A stretch of 64,000 bases of DNA from JAFDCJ01 sp049669725 (GTDB lineage Bacteria > Desulfobacterota > Desulfobacteria > Desulfobacterales > JAFDCJ01). Position 1 is the stretch's first letter. Every line of letters starts with the position of its first letter. This document shows, one piece after another, positions 17,666 through 26,357 of the stretch. The notes beneath the pieces are model-generated. The model worked only from the letters and a program-made list of their open reading frames with translations. It ran no database searches and was not told the origin of the DNA. The DNA lies in contig JBATKU010000056.1 in NCBI GenBank assembly GCA_049669725.1, forward strand, positions 3,111 through 67,110. The letters are read 5' to 3'. The translations under genes were made by a program, and so were the position numbers.

Positions 17666-19309
17666 TCATTTAGAATTCAACTCGTGGAGTACCTTCCTGG
17701 CTTCCTCTCGATCATCAAAATCTATAGTGGCATTCCCCAATATCTGATAGGTCTCGTGGCCCTTGCCGGCAATCAGTACGGCATCATCCCGTCGGGATGC
17801 TTTTATTCCCAGCTCAATGGCACGCCGGCGATCAGGTTCGATCACAAATCCCTTTTTTTCGAAGCCAGCCTCCAGATCCCGGCCCGAATATTCAATCCCA
17901 TTGGCCTGTCTGGCTCCCGGCAAGATCTGTTCGATGATAGCCAGCGGATCTTCGGAGCGGGGATTGTCGGAGGTGACAACGGACAGGTCGCACAGTCGCG
18001 TGACGATCTCCCCCATCAGCGGTCGTTTTTTTTTGTCCCGGTCGCCGCCACATCCAAACACGCAAATGATGCGGGCCGGGGCAATTTCTTTTATAGCCGA
18101 CACCGCATTGTCAAGGGCATCCGGTGTATGGGCATAGTCCACGTAGACAAATCTCCCGCTATTATTGGCAATACTCTCAAGGCGGCCGGGTATGGCTGAC
18201 AATCCCTCAATGCCGGCCTTAATGGCCGACGGTGCTATCTTCAGCGCCGCTGCCGCTCCGACAGCACTGAGGATGTTTTCCACATTGTGGACCCCCGCGA
18301 GGGGAGTTTTGAAATCAAAACTCCCCTCCGGGGTGGCAACCTTCCCTGCGGTGCCAATCAGTTTACACTGGTAGTTTTCAGCTTTAATGGCACAACCAGC
18401 GTTCGATCCGGTTGTGATAACGGGCATGGGCAGGCTATCGGCCAACTCCTTGCCCCGGGGATCATCGCAATTGATCACCGCAACCGCCCTGTCTTTTTTG
18501 GGCCCCTGAGCGAGGTATTCGGTAAACAGCCGTCTTTTGCTTGACCAGTAGGATTGCATGTCGCCGTGAAAGTCGAGATGGTCCTGGCTTAAATTTGTAA
18601 AAACAGCCACATCAAACCAGCAGCTCCTAACTCGGTAAAGATCCATTGCATGGGAGGAGGCTTCCATGACAACATGGGTGACACCCTCGCTTAGCATTTG
18701 TGCCAGAATTCTCTGAAGATCCAAGGATTCCGGCGTTGTCATCGGGTTGCTGAAAGTTTTAGCTCCATAACGATAATTGATGGTGCCGATGACCCCGGTT
18801 TTTAAGCCGGCCCGCAACAGGATGCTTTCGATTAAATAGGCCACGGTGGTCTTACCGTTTGTTCCGGTTATCCCGATCAGGGTCATACTCTCTGAGGGAC
18901 TGCCGTAGAACCGGGCCGATAGATCGGCCATGGCCTTGCGGCTATCAGACACCCGGATAATAATCGGCTGACTTTGCTCCGATTGGGCCAGGCATTTTAT
19001 TAGGTAGGGCTGAGGAGGCTCTTTTTGAACGACAATTGCAGCGGCTCCTTTTTGCAAAGCCTGATGCATAAAATCATGACCGTCGGCAGTTTGACCCTCG
19101 ATGGCCACAAACATGCCAGCCGGTTGAACCTCCTGGGCCCTGTAATGAATTGAATCAATATCCAAATCCGGCAGGTTCGCATGGTGCCTGGCGCCTAGCG
19201 CATAGGGTTCATCTTTATTGTCGCGCTTGGCGCTCTGCCCTGTGTGCTCTGGCTGTAAGGCAATTGCGCTAATTGGATCTATGGCTTTAAGCAGTGTCGA
19301 AAGCTTCAC
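17666..19309 (-). CDS. murE: UDP-MurNAc-L-Ala-D-Glu--meso-DAP ligase MurE
   Basis: A 547-residue Mur ligase, slightly longer than usual because of an insert near residues 15-45 (QPEHTGQSAKRDNKDEPYAL) absent from most homologues. The ATP loop is GITGTNGKTTVAYL; the motif TSDNPRSEDP (DNPR) marks meso-diaminopimelate specificity, as in Gram-negative bacteria. Other motifs: SSHAMDLYRV and DYAHTPDAL. It begins with GTG 19309 in a GTGA overlap with the ftsI stop, preceded by AAAGG, implying translational coupling. Confidence 0.96.
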   Translation of the reverse strand: MKLSTLLKAIDPISAIALQPEHTGQSAKRDNKDEPYALGARHHANLPDLDIDSIHYRAQEVQPAGMFVAIEGQTADGHDFMHQALQKGAAAIVVQKEPPQPYLIKCLAQSEQSQPIIIRVSDSRKAMADLSARFYGSPSESMTLIGITGTNGKTTVAYLIESILLRAGLKTGVIGTINYRYGAKTFSNPMTTPESLDLQRILAQMLSEGVTHVVMEASSHAMDLYRVRSCWFDVAVFTNLSQDHLDFHGDMQSYWSSKRRLFTEYLAQGPKKDRAVAVINCDDPRGKELADSLPMPVITTGSNAGCAIKAENYQCKLIGTAGKVATPEGSFDFKTPLAGVHNVENILSAVGAAAALKIAPSAIKAGIEGLSAIPGRLESIANNSGRFVYVDYAHTPDALDNAVSAIKEIAPARIICVFGCGGDRDKKKRPLMGEIVTRLCDLSVVTSDNPRSEDPLAIIEQILPGARQANGIEYSGRDLEAGFEKKGFVIEPDRRRAIELGIKASRRDDAVLIAGKGHETYQILGNATIDFDDREEARKVLHELNSK

Positions 19310-21030
19310 CCTTTGGCTCCATCGTCCCGGGATACCCTGAGTTTGGTTGTGCCGTCATCGGGGGGCACATTCAAATAGTTAAGGGTTTGCTGGGCAATTT
19401 GTCTAAATACCGGGGCTGCTACAATGCCGCCGTAATATTCACCCTGGGGCTCATCAATGATCACCAGAACCGTAATCTCCGCATTGTCGGCGGGTGCAAA
19501 ACCGACAAAGGAGGCCATATGCTTGGTTTTGTCATATTGACCGTTTTCATCGAGTTTGCGCGCGGTGCCGGTCTTGCCACCGGCGGTATATCCGTCAAGG
19601 GCAGCATTTACACCAGTGCCGCCTGTGGTGATGACCGTCTTTAAAATATTTTTGACGATGGTGGCCGTTCGGGCGGATATGGCCCTTCGAACCTTTTGCG
19701 GTTTGAATATGTTTACGAGGTTACCGTTTGGATCAACAATTTCTCGCACCAGAAACGGTTTCATTAGATTGCCACCGTTGGCGATGGCAGATACCGCCGT
19801 AATCAACTGAATGGCCGAAGCGGAAATACCATGGCCGAAGGAAATAGAACCGGTGTCTATCTTCGACCAGGTTGAATAAGGGGAGAGGCTGCCGGTCGCT
19901 TCACCGGGGGACTCTATCCCTGTTTTTTGTCCGAAGCCAAAATCGCTATAGGTACGGTGAAGTTTTTTGGCCCCCACCTCCTGGCCGATTTTTACCGCCC
20001 CGATGTTACTTGAATATTTGACGATTTGCTGCAGTGACAACCAGGCGTGTTTGTGGCTGTCATGCACCACATTTTTACCGATTCTATAGGCGCCGTTTTC
20101 GCAGAAAAAAATCTGGTTAGGCGAGATCTTGCCATGCTCCAGGGCGGCGGCGGCACTGAATATTTTCATGGTAGAGCCGGGTTCAAAAGTGTCGGTTAAG
20201 GCCCGGTTGCGCCAGATAGATTTTTCGAAGTCCGCATAAGAATTCGGATTGTAAAACGGATAATGGGCCAGTGCCAGTACGGCGCCGGTTTGCGGGTTCA
20301 TGACGAGCGCCAGCCCCGAGAGCGCTGAATTTTCTTCAACTGCTTCCTTCAATGCGCTTTCGGCAATATACTGAATGGTATTGTCAATGGTCAGGACCAG
20401 GTTATGGCCGCTGGTATCCGTCGACTGCCCGGTCCCGGAACTGAATCCATTGCCCAGGGCGTCTTTGAACACCTTATAATTTATATCAGCTCCTTTGAGA
20501 TACTGATTGTAATAAAATTCGATGCCTTCCAGACCGGCACCGTCTATTCCGGAGAATCCCAGGACCTGGGCTGCCAGGGTGGTGTGCGGGTAAAACCGGT
20601 TATATTCTGTCACGAACTCAATGCCGGGTGTCTCAAGGTCTTTAACCGCGGTGGTTTCCTTGGCGGTAGACTGGCGCTTGATCCAGACAAATGATTTTTT
20701 GCTGGCCAGTTTACTTTGAAGGCTGCGGGCATCAAGATTTAAAACCCTGGCCAGGGCTTTGGCGGTGGCTCCGGGGTTTTCCACTTGGGCCGGATAGGCG
20801 GCAATTGACGTCACGTTTATACTGACGGCCATTTCACTCAAGTTGCGGTCATAAATAATGCCGCGCTGGCCGGGTGTTGTTAATGATTTTTCGTACTGGT
20901 CGGATGCCTTCTGTGACAACCAGGTGCTGCGGTATACCTGCAGATGAACCGCCTTGGCGGCGATGACCGCGAACGCTGCAATAAAGATGATGCCGACCAG
21001 TAGAATTCGAAATTTGATATATTTATCCAT
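19306..21030 (-). CDS. ftsI: Septal peptidoglycan transpeptidase FtsI (PBP3)
   Basis: A 574-residue class B penicillin-binding protein: one N-terminal membrane segment (residues 8-28), a dimerisation/pedestal domain with RGIIYDRN, and a transpeptidase domain with SxxK (FEPGSTMK), SxN (KYSSNIGA) and KTG (GGKTGTARK). There is no C-terminal PASTA domain. It works with FtsW at the septum. It lies 6 bp after ftsL and overlaps murE by 4 nt. No strong RBS is visible before ATG 21030. Confidence 0.96.
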   Translation of the reverse strand: MDKYIKFRILLVGIIFIAAFAVIAAKAVHLQVYRSTWLSQKASDQYEKSLTTPGQRGIIYDRNLSEMAVSINVTSIAAYPAQVENPGATAKALARVLNLDARSLQSKLASKKSFVWIKRQSTAKETTAVKDLETPGIEFVTEYNRFYPHTTLAAQVLGFSGIDGAGLEGIEFYYNQYLKGADINYKVFKDALGNGFSSGTGQSTDTSGHNLVLTIDNTIQYIAESALKEAVEENSALSGLALVMNPQTGAVLALAHYPFYNPNSYADFEKSIWRNRALTDTFEPGSTMKIFSAAAALEHGKISPNQIFFCENGAYRIGKNVVHDSHKHAWLSLQQIVKYSSNIGAVKIGQEVGAKKLHRTYSDFGFGQKTGIESPGEATGSLSPYSTWSKIDTGSISFGHGISASAIQLITAVSAIANGGNLMKPFLVREIVDPNGNLVNIFKPQKVRRAISARTATIVKNILKTVITTGGTGVNAALDGYTAGGKTGTARKLDENGQYDKTKHMASFVGFAPADNAEITVLVIIDEPQGEYYGGIVAAPVFRQIAQQTLNYLNVPPDDGTTKLRVSRDDGAKG

Positions 21031-21036
21031 TTATAT

Positions 21037-21333
21037 TTAAGGTATTACGATTGTCTGTTTCGGTGTCGGTGTAACCAGGCCCAACTGGGTTCGGGCAATT
21101 TTTGCGATCCGCTGGGGCGACTTCAGACGCGCCAGTTCGATTTTCAGATTATCCTGCATGGCCGACAGCTTTTGTGTCTTGGTGGTTTGTTCCTGGATTT
21201 CATATTTGACGCGCACATATTGCACACGGCACCAGGTATAAAAAAGCAGTTCGGCCATGAAGGCGAACATTAACAACAGACAGGCAACGGTCACTTTAGG
21301 GTTGCGCTGTTTGCGCTTCTTGGGTTTCTTCAT
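21037..21333 (-). CDS. ftsL: Small bitopic division protein FtsL
   Basis: About 98 residues: a lysine/arginine-rich cytoplasmic tail (KKPKKRKQRNPK), one membrane segment (VACLLLMFAFMAELLFYTW) and a heptad-like periplasmic coiled coil (VKYEIQEQTTKTQKLSAMQDN) ending in ARLKSPQRIAKIARTQLGL, the pattern of FtsL/DivIC proteins. Position between rsmH and ftsI is the canonical ftsL slot. ATG 21333 is taken as start; a GTG at 21348 is in frame but lies in an intergenic repeat arm. Confidence 0.88.
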   Translation of the reverse strand: MKKPKKRKQRNPKVTVACLLLMFAFMAELLFYTWCRVQYVRVKYEIQEQTTKTQKLSAMQDNLKIELARLKSPQRIAKIARTQLGLVTPTPKQTIVIP

Positions 21334-21342
21334 AATTATTTT

Positions 21343-21479
21343 GGACACGGATTTTCACAGATACACACAGATAAAGATATAATATTTAAAGGAACCAAAA
21401 TTTTAGAATTGGGTTGCATAAATTTTCTTTAACCTTTGACAATTTGAATATCCTGTTAATCCGTGTTTATCTGTGTCCC
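21343..21479. repeat. Inverted copies of an ACACGGATT/CACAGATAAA repeat
   Basis: Between ftsL and rsmH, 21343-21374 (GGACACGGATTTTCACAGAT and on to ACACAGATAAA) and 21455-21479 (GTTAATCCGTGTTTATCTGT and GTCCC) are inverted, diverged copies of one element. Together they could fold into a long imperfect stem in the dcw transcript. This kind of CACAGAT/CACGGATT repeat is a common spacer repeat in this group of bacteria (from memory). Confidence 0.5.
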
Positions 21480-21482
21480 AAT

Positions 21483-22421
21483 TTATAATTTTTCTGCCGC
21501 ACGCAATCGGGTACTGCGGGCCATGGGGTTGGCGGCAATTTCTTCTTCGGTCGGACGCGCCACCCTTTTGGTCAGAATGCGCAGCTGTGGTTTCTGGCCG
21601 CAAACACACTGCGGCAGTTGCGGTGCGCAGGTGCATCCTTTTTCCAGGGCTTTTATTCGCTGTTTGACGATGCGGTCTTCAAGAGAATGAAACGACAGCA
21701 CGCACAGCCGACCGCCGGGCTTTAATGAATCCACCGCCTGCTCCAAAAAGGTCTCAAGCCTTTCCAACTCCCTGTTGACCGCAATGCGCAGCGCCATAAA
21801 CACCCGGGTGGCGGGATGGATTTTTTGTTTGGATGCGGCCTTGGCCGGGATCGAATCGATGATGATTTGCGCCAGCTGTTTGCTGGTTCGAATCTTTTCC
21901 CGGTGTCGAATTCTGGCAATATTTTTTGCGATTTGTTTGGCCCGGCGTTCCTCGCCGTATTCCCTAAAAAGTTTCTGCAATTCCTGCTGCGATAAATTGT
22001 TGACGAGTTGTTCCGCTGTTTGCCGTGATTGAATATCCATCCGCATGTCCAATGGTTCATCTTTTCTAAAGCTAAATCCTCTGCCGCTGTCTTCAATTTG
22101 ATGCTGCGATAATCCCAGGTCCAGCAGGATACCGTCGACGGCATCAATCTCTAATTGTTTTAAGAATTCTGGAAGAAGGTCAAAATTGCCGTGAAAAAGG
22201 TGGATACTTGACGAATATTTTTTAAGGACTGTTTCAGCGTTGGAGATGGCGTCAATGTCTTGATCAATTCCGATCAACGTTCCGCCGGGAGAAATTTTCT
22301 CACAAATCGCCCGGGCATGGCCGCAACCGCCCAGGGTACCATCGACATAGACGCTGCCGGGCCGGCAATTCAGGTAATTGACCACCTCGTTCAACATTGC
22401 AGGGATATGTCGGTATGACAT
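21483..22421 (-). CDS. rsmH: 16S rRNA m4C1402 methyltransferase RsmH (MraW)
   Basis: A 312-residue SAM-dependent methyltransferase for C1402 of 16S rRNA. The SAM-binding motif is VDGTLGGCGHARAI near residue 25, followed by GILLDLGLSQHQIED, RMDIQSRQTA and the C-terminal CVLSFHSLEDRIVKQ. A Cys-rich loop (CTCAPQLPQCVCG) occurs in many members. It starts four bases after the mraZ stop (AGGA upstream). Length and order match the family. Confidence 0.97.
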   Translation of the reverse strand: MSYRHIPAMLNEVVNYLNCRPGSVYVDGTLGGCGHARAICEKISPGGTLIGIDQDIDAISNAETVLKKYSSSIHLFHGNFDLLPEFLKQLEIDAVDGILLDLGLSQHQIEDSGRGFSFRKDEPLDMRMDIQSRQTAEQLVNNLSQQELQKLFREYGEERRAKQIAKNIARIRHREKIRTSKQLAQIIIDSIPAKAASKQKIHPATRVFMALRIAVNRELERLETFLEQAVDSLKPGGRLCVLSFHSLEDRIVKQRIKALEKGCTCAPQLPQCVCGQKPQLRILTKRVARPTEEEIAANPMARSTRLRAAEKL

Positions 22422-22425
22422 AAAA

Positions 22426-22872
22426 TCAGATTCCTAACCTGGCAATTTCGTTTCTGACCTCCTCTTTTTTCATGTCTTTTTCCAGGATCATTGTTTCCTT
22501 GTCATAGCTGTCCCGTGACCAGATTTCAAAATGATCGAGTACCCCCACCAGAACAATTTCTTTTTCAAGCTGCGCATATTGTCTCAGGCTGGGTGGAACG
22601 AGAATCCGATCCTGTTTGTCACAGCTGCACTCAAATGCACCGCCAATAAATACCCGTCGGAAGCGGCGCATGTTGTCATTCTTTTCCGCCATGGCCAGTA
22701 TCTTGGCTTCTATTTTGCGCCAATCATTAAATGTAAACCCCACCAGGCAGCTGTCCATGCGGGAGATCATCAGGCCTTCGGCCCCATCGGCCTTGATTAC
22801 ATCCTTAAACCTGGCCGGGATGATGACGCGCCCTTTGGCGTCTATGGTATGAAATGAGCTTCCTCGAAACAT
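22426..22872 (-). CDS. mraZ: Transcriptional regulator MraZ
   Basis: A 148-residue protein with two tandem AbrB-like SpoVT/MraZ folds: MFRGSSFHTIDAKGRVIIPA (canonical DxKGR) and CSCDKQDRILVPPSL (DKQDR, a variant of DxxGR). MraZ forms rings and binds repeated boxes upstream of its own gene to repress the dcw cluster in E. coli. Start ATG 22872 gives the conserved MFRG start; a GTG at 22881 is in frame. It heads the dcw operon with matching boxes just upstream. Confidence 0.95.
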   Translation of the reverse strand: MFRGSSFHTIDAKGRVIIPARFKDVIKADGAEGLMISRMDSCLVGFTFNDWRKIEAKILAMAEKNDNMRRFRRVFIGGAFECSCDKQDRILVPPSLRQYAQLEKEIVLVGVLDHFEIWSRDSYDKETMILEKDMKKEEVRNEIARLGI

Positions 22873-22880
22873 AATTGACA

Positions 22881-22920
22881 CTTATCCACTTTTATCCACT
22901 TTGCTCCCCATTTAACCCCA
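22881..22920 (-). promoter_or_regulatory. Array of MraZ boxes upstream of mraZ
   Basis: On the minus strand the 40 bp before the gene read TGGGGTTAAA, TGGGGAGCAA, AGTGGATAAA, AGTGGATAAG. The TGG cores are spaced 10, 12 and 10 bp, the once-per-turn spacing of MraZ operators (TGGGN in E. coli, AAAGTG-type in mollicutes). They overlap the -10 and the predicted transcription start, as fits autorepression. Operator identity is inferred from position and pattern. Confidence 0.7.
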
Positions 22921-22938
22921 GATTGGTGGGAGTGTCAA
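22910..22938 (-). promoter_or_regulatory. Sigma70-like promoter of the dcw cluster
   Basis: TTGACA (22933-22938) and TTAAAT (22910-22915) are separated by 17 bp on the minus strand, about 40-65 bp before the mraZ start. The -35 is perfect and the -10 matches 4 of 6. The -10 overlaps the first MraZ box. Confidence 0.65.
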
Positions 22939-23709
22939 GCAAAAATTGATAAAAATTTCCAATTTCTAAAATAATTCTCAGGTGTTAAAAGATTTAATAC
23001 TGGGTTGAAAAAGGAGGGAGGGATGTGGAGCAAATCGTTCCGTGGTGAGGGTAAAAAAATTGAAACAAATAGGTGAGGGCAGTTTTATGGGAGTCTATTT
23101 CCAAAATAATTTTAATATGCTGAATTTAAATGGAAATTTTGTAATCAAAATCATTTAAAAGATATCCAGAGCTTGGTTTTTCATCTTCAATTTGGTATGC
23201 AACCCTGACAAAGACTCGCGGATACAAGGCCATTACTTCCTATTTTCTATAAAAACCGTCAATAATCTGTCGGAAAATCCCAGGTATTAATTCTCAATAG
23301 TCCTAAATTGAGTTTGATATAGGCGATAATATTTTTCTGATATCCAATCTTCCTCCCAGCCTTATAAGTTTTTGCGCTTCCTGAAAATTAGGCCTAATCA
23401 ACCAGCTGGCTCAAACCGGTCTGGTCCGTGGATAGGCATGCAATTTGCAGTAATTTCTATGATTTGTGGTCTTATTTTATGCAGATATAGTGTAAATGAG
23501 CGGTTTGCAAAGATCTGCCGTACAATTCATGGCTCAGGTTTGTATTTGCCTCAGCAGATTATGGGGCGGTGTTGCTTTCAGGAACCTGATCGGAATTTAA
23601 ATAATAATAGATGATTATGTCCTTTTTAACGATGTAATTGACAGGGCGGAGCTGTATGCGCGCAACAATAAATTCATTGCGGAAAGCATTTGAGTACCGG
23701 GTTCGGTAA
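22939..23709. other. Long divergent intergenic region between dcw and EPS clusters
   Basis: About 770 bp, AT-rich, with no convincing protein gene. It holds a sigma54-like site at 23433-23450 and two plus-strand mini-frames with good RBSs: 23023-23076 (17 codons, AAGGAGGGAGGG before ATG) and 23087-23158 (23 codons, GAGGG upstream). An 80-codon frame at 23372-23614 has no RBS or recognisable content and overlaps the sigma54-like site, so it was not called. Confidence 0.5.
23433..23450 (+). promoter_or_regulatory. Sigma54-like -24/-12 site upstream of wzx
   Basis: TAGGCATGCAATTTGCAG has GG at 23435-23436 and GC at 23447-23448 with exactly 10 bp between, matching 11 of 13 positions of YTGGCACG-N4-TTGCW. 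It lies about 260 bp before the flippase gene, so the transcript would have a long leader. It is one of three such sites in the EPS region. Confidence 0.5.
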
Positions 23710-25269
23710 ATGACCATGGAATACAGTGTCAGCCAAAAAATAATCCGCAATACCAAGTGGAACATTCTCGCCCGATTGTTTCGTATTCTGACTTTTCTTT
23801 TTCTTATTCCGTTTATAATTCACCATGTCGGGACAACCCGATACGGCATCTGGGTCACCCTTTTTGCGTTTGTAGAGTATTTCACTTTTCTTGATTTTGG
23901 TTTTGGAGCCGCCACAATTAAATATTCTGCTGATTATTATGCACGAAAGGATTTTCTGAATATTGGTCGAATCGTCTCCGCGACAGTCCTTTTTCATTCA
24001 CTGATCATAATACCCGTTGTGTGTTTGCTGTTTTTTACAGGGCCTATTCTTTGTGTTTTTCATGTGACTCCTCAATATACTGCAGAATCCCTGTTTGTGC
24101 TCAGAGCTATTTTAGTCATTTTCGCATTCAATCACGTGACGTCCGTTTTCCGGAACATTCTGATTGGACTCCAACGAATGGATGTTCAAAATGCATGCGT
24201 AATTATCCACACACTTTTGTACGTCATCGGGACCGTTGCTGTCTTAGAGGCGGGTTTCGGTCTAAAAGGGATGGTACTACTGATAGGGGGGCTGAGGTTC
24301 TTTCTGTCCTTATCTCAAGGGATGCTCGTATTCAATATAGTGCCGGAAATCAGAGCCGGTATTAAACGACTTGACAGCCGTATTTTTAAAGAATTTTTCC
24401 ATTACGGAATAAGACTTCAATTTACTTCATTTGCCGGATTTTTAAATCTATACTTGGATAAAATATTGATCGGCCATTTTTTGAGAATTGACCTGGTAAC
24501 TTTTTATGAACTTGGTGCAAAGATCGCAATGCTCATTCAAATTTTGCCGTCGTTTTTCTCGGCCCCTCTGATACCGGCTTCTGCAGAGTTGGCCGCCACC
24601 AACGACAAAAACCGCTTGATTGCCATCCATCTGAAAGGCAGCCGCTATATCACCCTTATTGCGGCCCCGGTTTCCTCATTCATGATCGTGATGGCCCCGG
24701 TCATAATGGGAGTATGGATGGGCTCTATGGAATATCTTAATGCGAACCTAACACTTCGAATCCTGTCGGTGGGATATTTTTTCGGTATCATTACTTTGGT
24801 GGTCAGGGCTATGGGGCGAGGAATAGGCAAGCTGCAATATGAAATGCATGCTACGGCTATTATCGCCGTCGCCAATCTGGCTCTGAGTATTACACTGATT
24901 TTAACTATTGGGTTTTCTGGAGCCCTGGTGGGGACCTCTCTTGCCATGACCATGGGCAACATCCTGCTTTTATATCGTTTCAACCGTTATATCGGGGTGC
25001 CTTTTTTAGAGTTCGTGAAGCGGTCGGTCGCTAAACCGATCCTGTGCGCGGCTGTGGCCGGGGCGGCCACTTGCTGGCTCCAGGTCCTTCTTTCTAATAC
25101 TTATCTCATATTGTCACCGGTCCGGCTGCACCTGCTGTTAACCTTAATGATCACAGGTGCTGTATTTTCAGCTATTTATGGAATCAGCCTTGTACTGACC
25201 TCCGCGGTTGGTCGATCCGACCTTAAGCTGATGGTAAGGCTCATCACATCAAAAAGCCCTGCTGCATGA
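23710..25269 (+). CDS. wzx: Wzx-type polysaccharide flippase
   Basis: A 519-residue polytopic protein of the MATE/MOP flippase superfamily (oligosaccharide flippase). About 12-14 membrane segments are visible; the N-terminus (IRNTKWNILARLFRILTFLF) and the following GTTRYGIWVTLFAFVEYFTF are typical of Wzx proteins. It would move undecaprenyl-linked repeat units across the inner membrane. It is the first gene of the EPS block, downstream of a sigma54-like site. ATG 23710 or ATG 23716 may be used. Assignment as Wzx rests on family and context with glycosyltransferases and the wza/wzc genes further along. Confidence 0.85.
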   Translation: MTMEYSVSQKIIRNTKWNILARLFRILTFLFLIPFIIHHVGTTRYGIWVTLFAFVEYFTFLDFGFGAATIKYSADYYARKDFLNIGRIVSATVLFHSLIIIPVVCLLFFTGPILCVFHVTPQYTAESLFVLRAILVIFAFNHVTSVFRNILIGLQRMDVQNACVIIHTLLYVIGTVAVLEAGFGLKGMVLLIGGLRFFLSLSQGMLVFNIVPEIRAGIKRLDSRIFKEFFHYGIRLQFTSFAGFLNLYLDKILIGHFLRIDLVTFYELGAKIAMLIQILPSFFSAPLIPASAELAATNDKNRLIAIHLKGSRYITLIAAPVSSFMIVMAPVIMGVWMGSMEYLNANLTLRILSVGYFFGIITLVVRAMGRGIGKLQYEMHATAIIAVANLALSITLILTIGFSGALVGTSLAMTMGNILLLYRFNRYIGVPFLEFVKRSVAKPILCAAVAGAATCWLQVLLSNTYLILSPVRLHLLLTLMITGAVFSAIYGISLVLTSAVGRSDLKLMVRLITSKSPAA

Positions 25270-25334
25270 AGAAATGGCATGGGAAATATATCTGATTAAA
25301 CAATCACCGGTTTACTGTTTGGCAACAGGCTCCA

Positions 25335-26357
25335 ATGAAAATTTTATGCAGCGGTTATCATAACCCTCACTATCTAACTGTCACCGAGCACATCGAAAGG
25401 GCGATAACAGATCTGGGCCATCAGCTCGACGTTTTTGACGACCGCCAGCACCTAATACCAGGCAGGTTAAGGCGTTGGATAGATTTTTTTGACAGTTTCA
25501 GCCACCGGAGGATTAATCGGAATTTCATCAAATGTGCGCTCAATGGCAAACCTGATATTGCTCTGGTTACGGGCGGCCATCGAATAAATGTTGGCAGCCT
25601 TCAAGCATTAAAGGCTGCACATGTCCAGTCCGTTTTGTGGACGACCGATGCCCCAATCCATTTTGAACCGATTCTATCTGCAGCTCCATTTTATGACTAC
25701 ATTTTTTGCCAGGGAACCGAAGCCATTGAATTGATGTCTGAGGCAGGTATTCGCAACGCCCGGTGGCTGCCTATGGCCTGCGACCCCAGCATACATGGCA
25801 AGGTTCGTCTGTCTGCGGAAGAACAGGAGTGCTATAGAAATGATATTGTTTTTGTGGGATCCTATCACCCGAACCGGGCGCAAATAATAAAAGGGTTGGC
25901 TGATTTCGACATCGCCATCTGGGGCCCAGGATGGGAGGGCCACACCAGGGAATCATCGCTGAAGGCCTGGATCAAGGGATCGCATACGCCCACGGATACC
26001 TGGGTTAAATTATACAGTGCCTGCAAAATTATTTTGTCAATTCACTATCAAGAGCTAGAAAATCGATTTCCAGTGTACCAGGCAAGTCCGAGAATATTTG
26101 AAGCCCTGGCATGTGGCGCTTTTGTAATTTCTGATTTTCAGAAGGATGTATTTACACTGTTTAAGGATGGTGAGCATCTTGTCGGCTTCAAGAATTTAGA
26201 TGAGCTTATTGAAAAAATTAAATATTATCTTCATCATTCAGAGGAGAGAGAAAAGATTGCAAATTGCGGCCGGCAAGAAGTTTTAAAAAAACATAAGTAT
26301 GTCAATCGGCTTGAAAAACTTGTTTCTTTTGTCGGGCAAAGTCAGGCTCAGGTATGA
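25335..26357 (+). CDS. CgeB-type glycosyltransferase (GT1_2 family)
   Basis: A 340-residue protein with an N-terminal variable half (VTGGHRINVGSLQALKAAHV, LWTTDAP) and the C-terminal GT-B nucleotide-sugar half: DIVFVGSYHPNRAQ, then the family motif SPRIFEALACGAFVISDFQ, as in CgeB/PF13524 spore-coat-type glycosyltransferases. The cytoplasmic role is presumably to add a sugar to the EPS repeat unit or a surface protein; the donor cannot be read. It overlaps the next gene by four bases. Confidence 0.78.
   Translation: MKILCSGYHNPHYLTVTEHIERAITDLGHQLDVFDDRQHLIPGRLRRWIDFFDSFSHRRINRNFIKCALNGKPDIALVTGGHRINVGSLQALKAAHVQSVLWTTDAPIHFEPILSAAPFYDYIFCQGTEAIELMSEAGIRNARWLPMACDPSIHGKVRLSAEEQECYRNDIVFVGSYHPNRAQIIKGLADFDIAIWGPGWEGHTRESSLKAWIKGSHTPTDTWVKLYSACKIILSIHYQELENRFPVYQASPRIFEALACGAFVISDFQKDVFTLFKDGEHLVGFKNLDELIEKIKYYLHHSEEREKIANCGRQEVLKKHKYVNRLEKLVSFVGQSQAQV

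Noticed and set aside
23372..23614. An 80-codon plus-strand frame before wzx
   Set aside because: No RBS, no known motif, cysteine-rich random look, and it covers a sigma54-like site.
23638..23710. A GGCGG-containing stretch upstream of wzx considered as an RfaH ops element
   Set aside because: The sequence lacks the GGCGGTAGCGT core and no RfaH/NusG-like gene is nearby.
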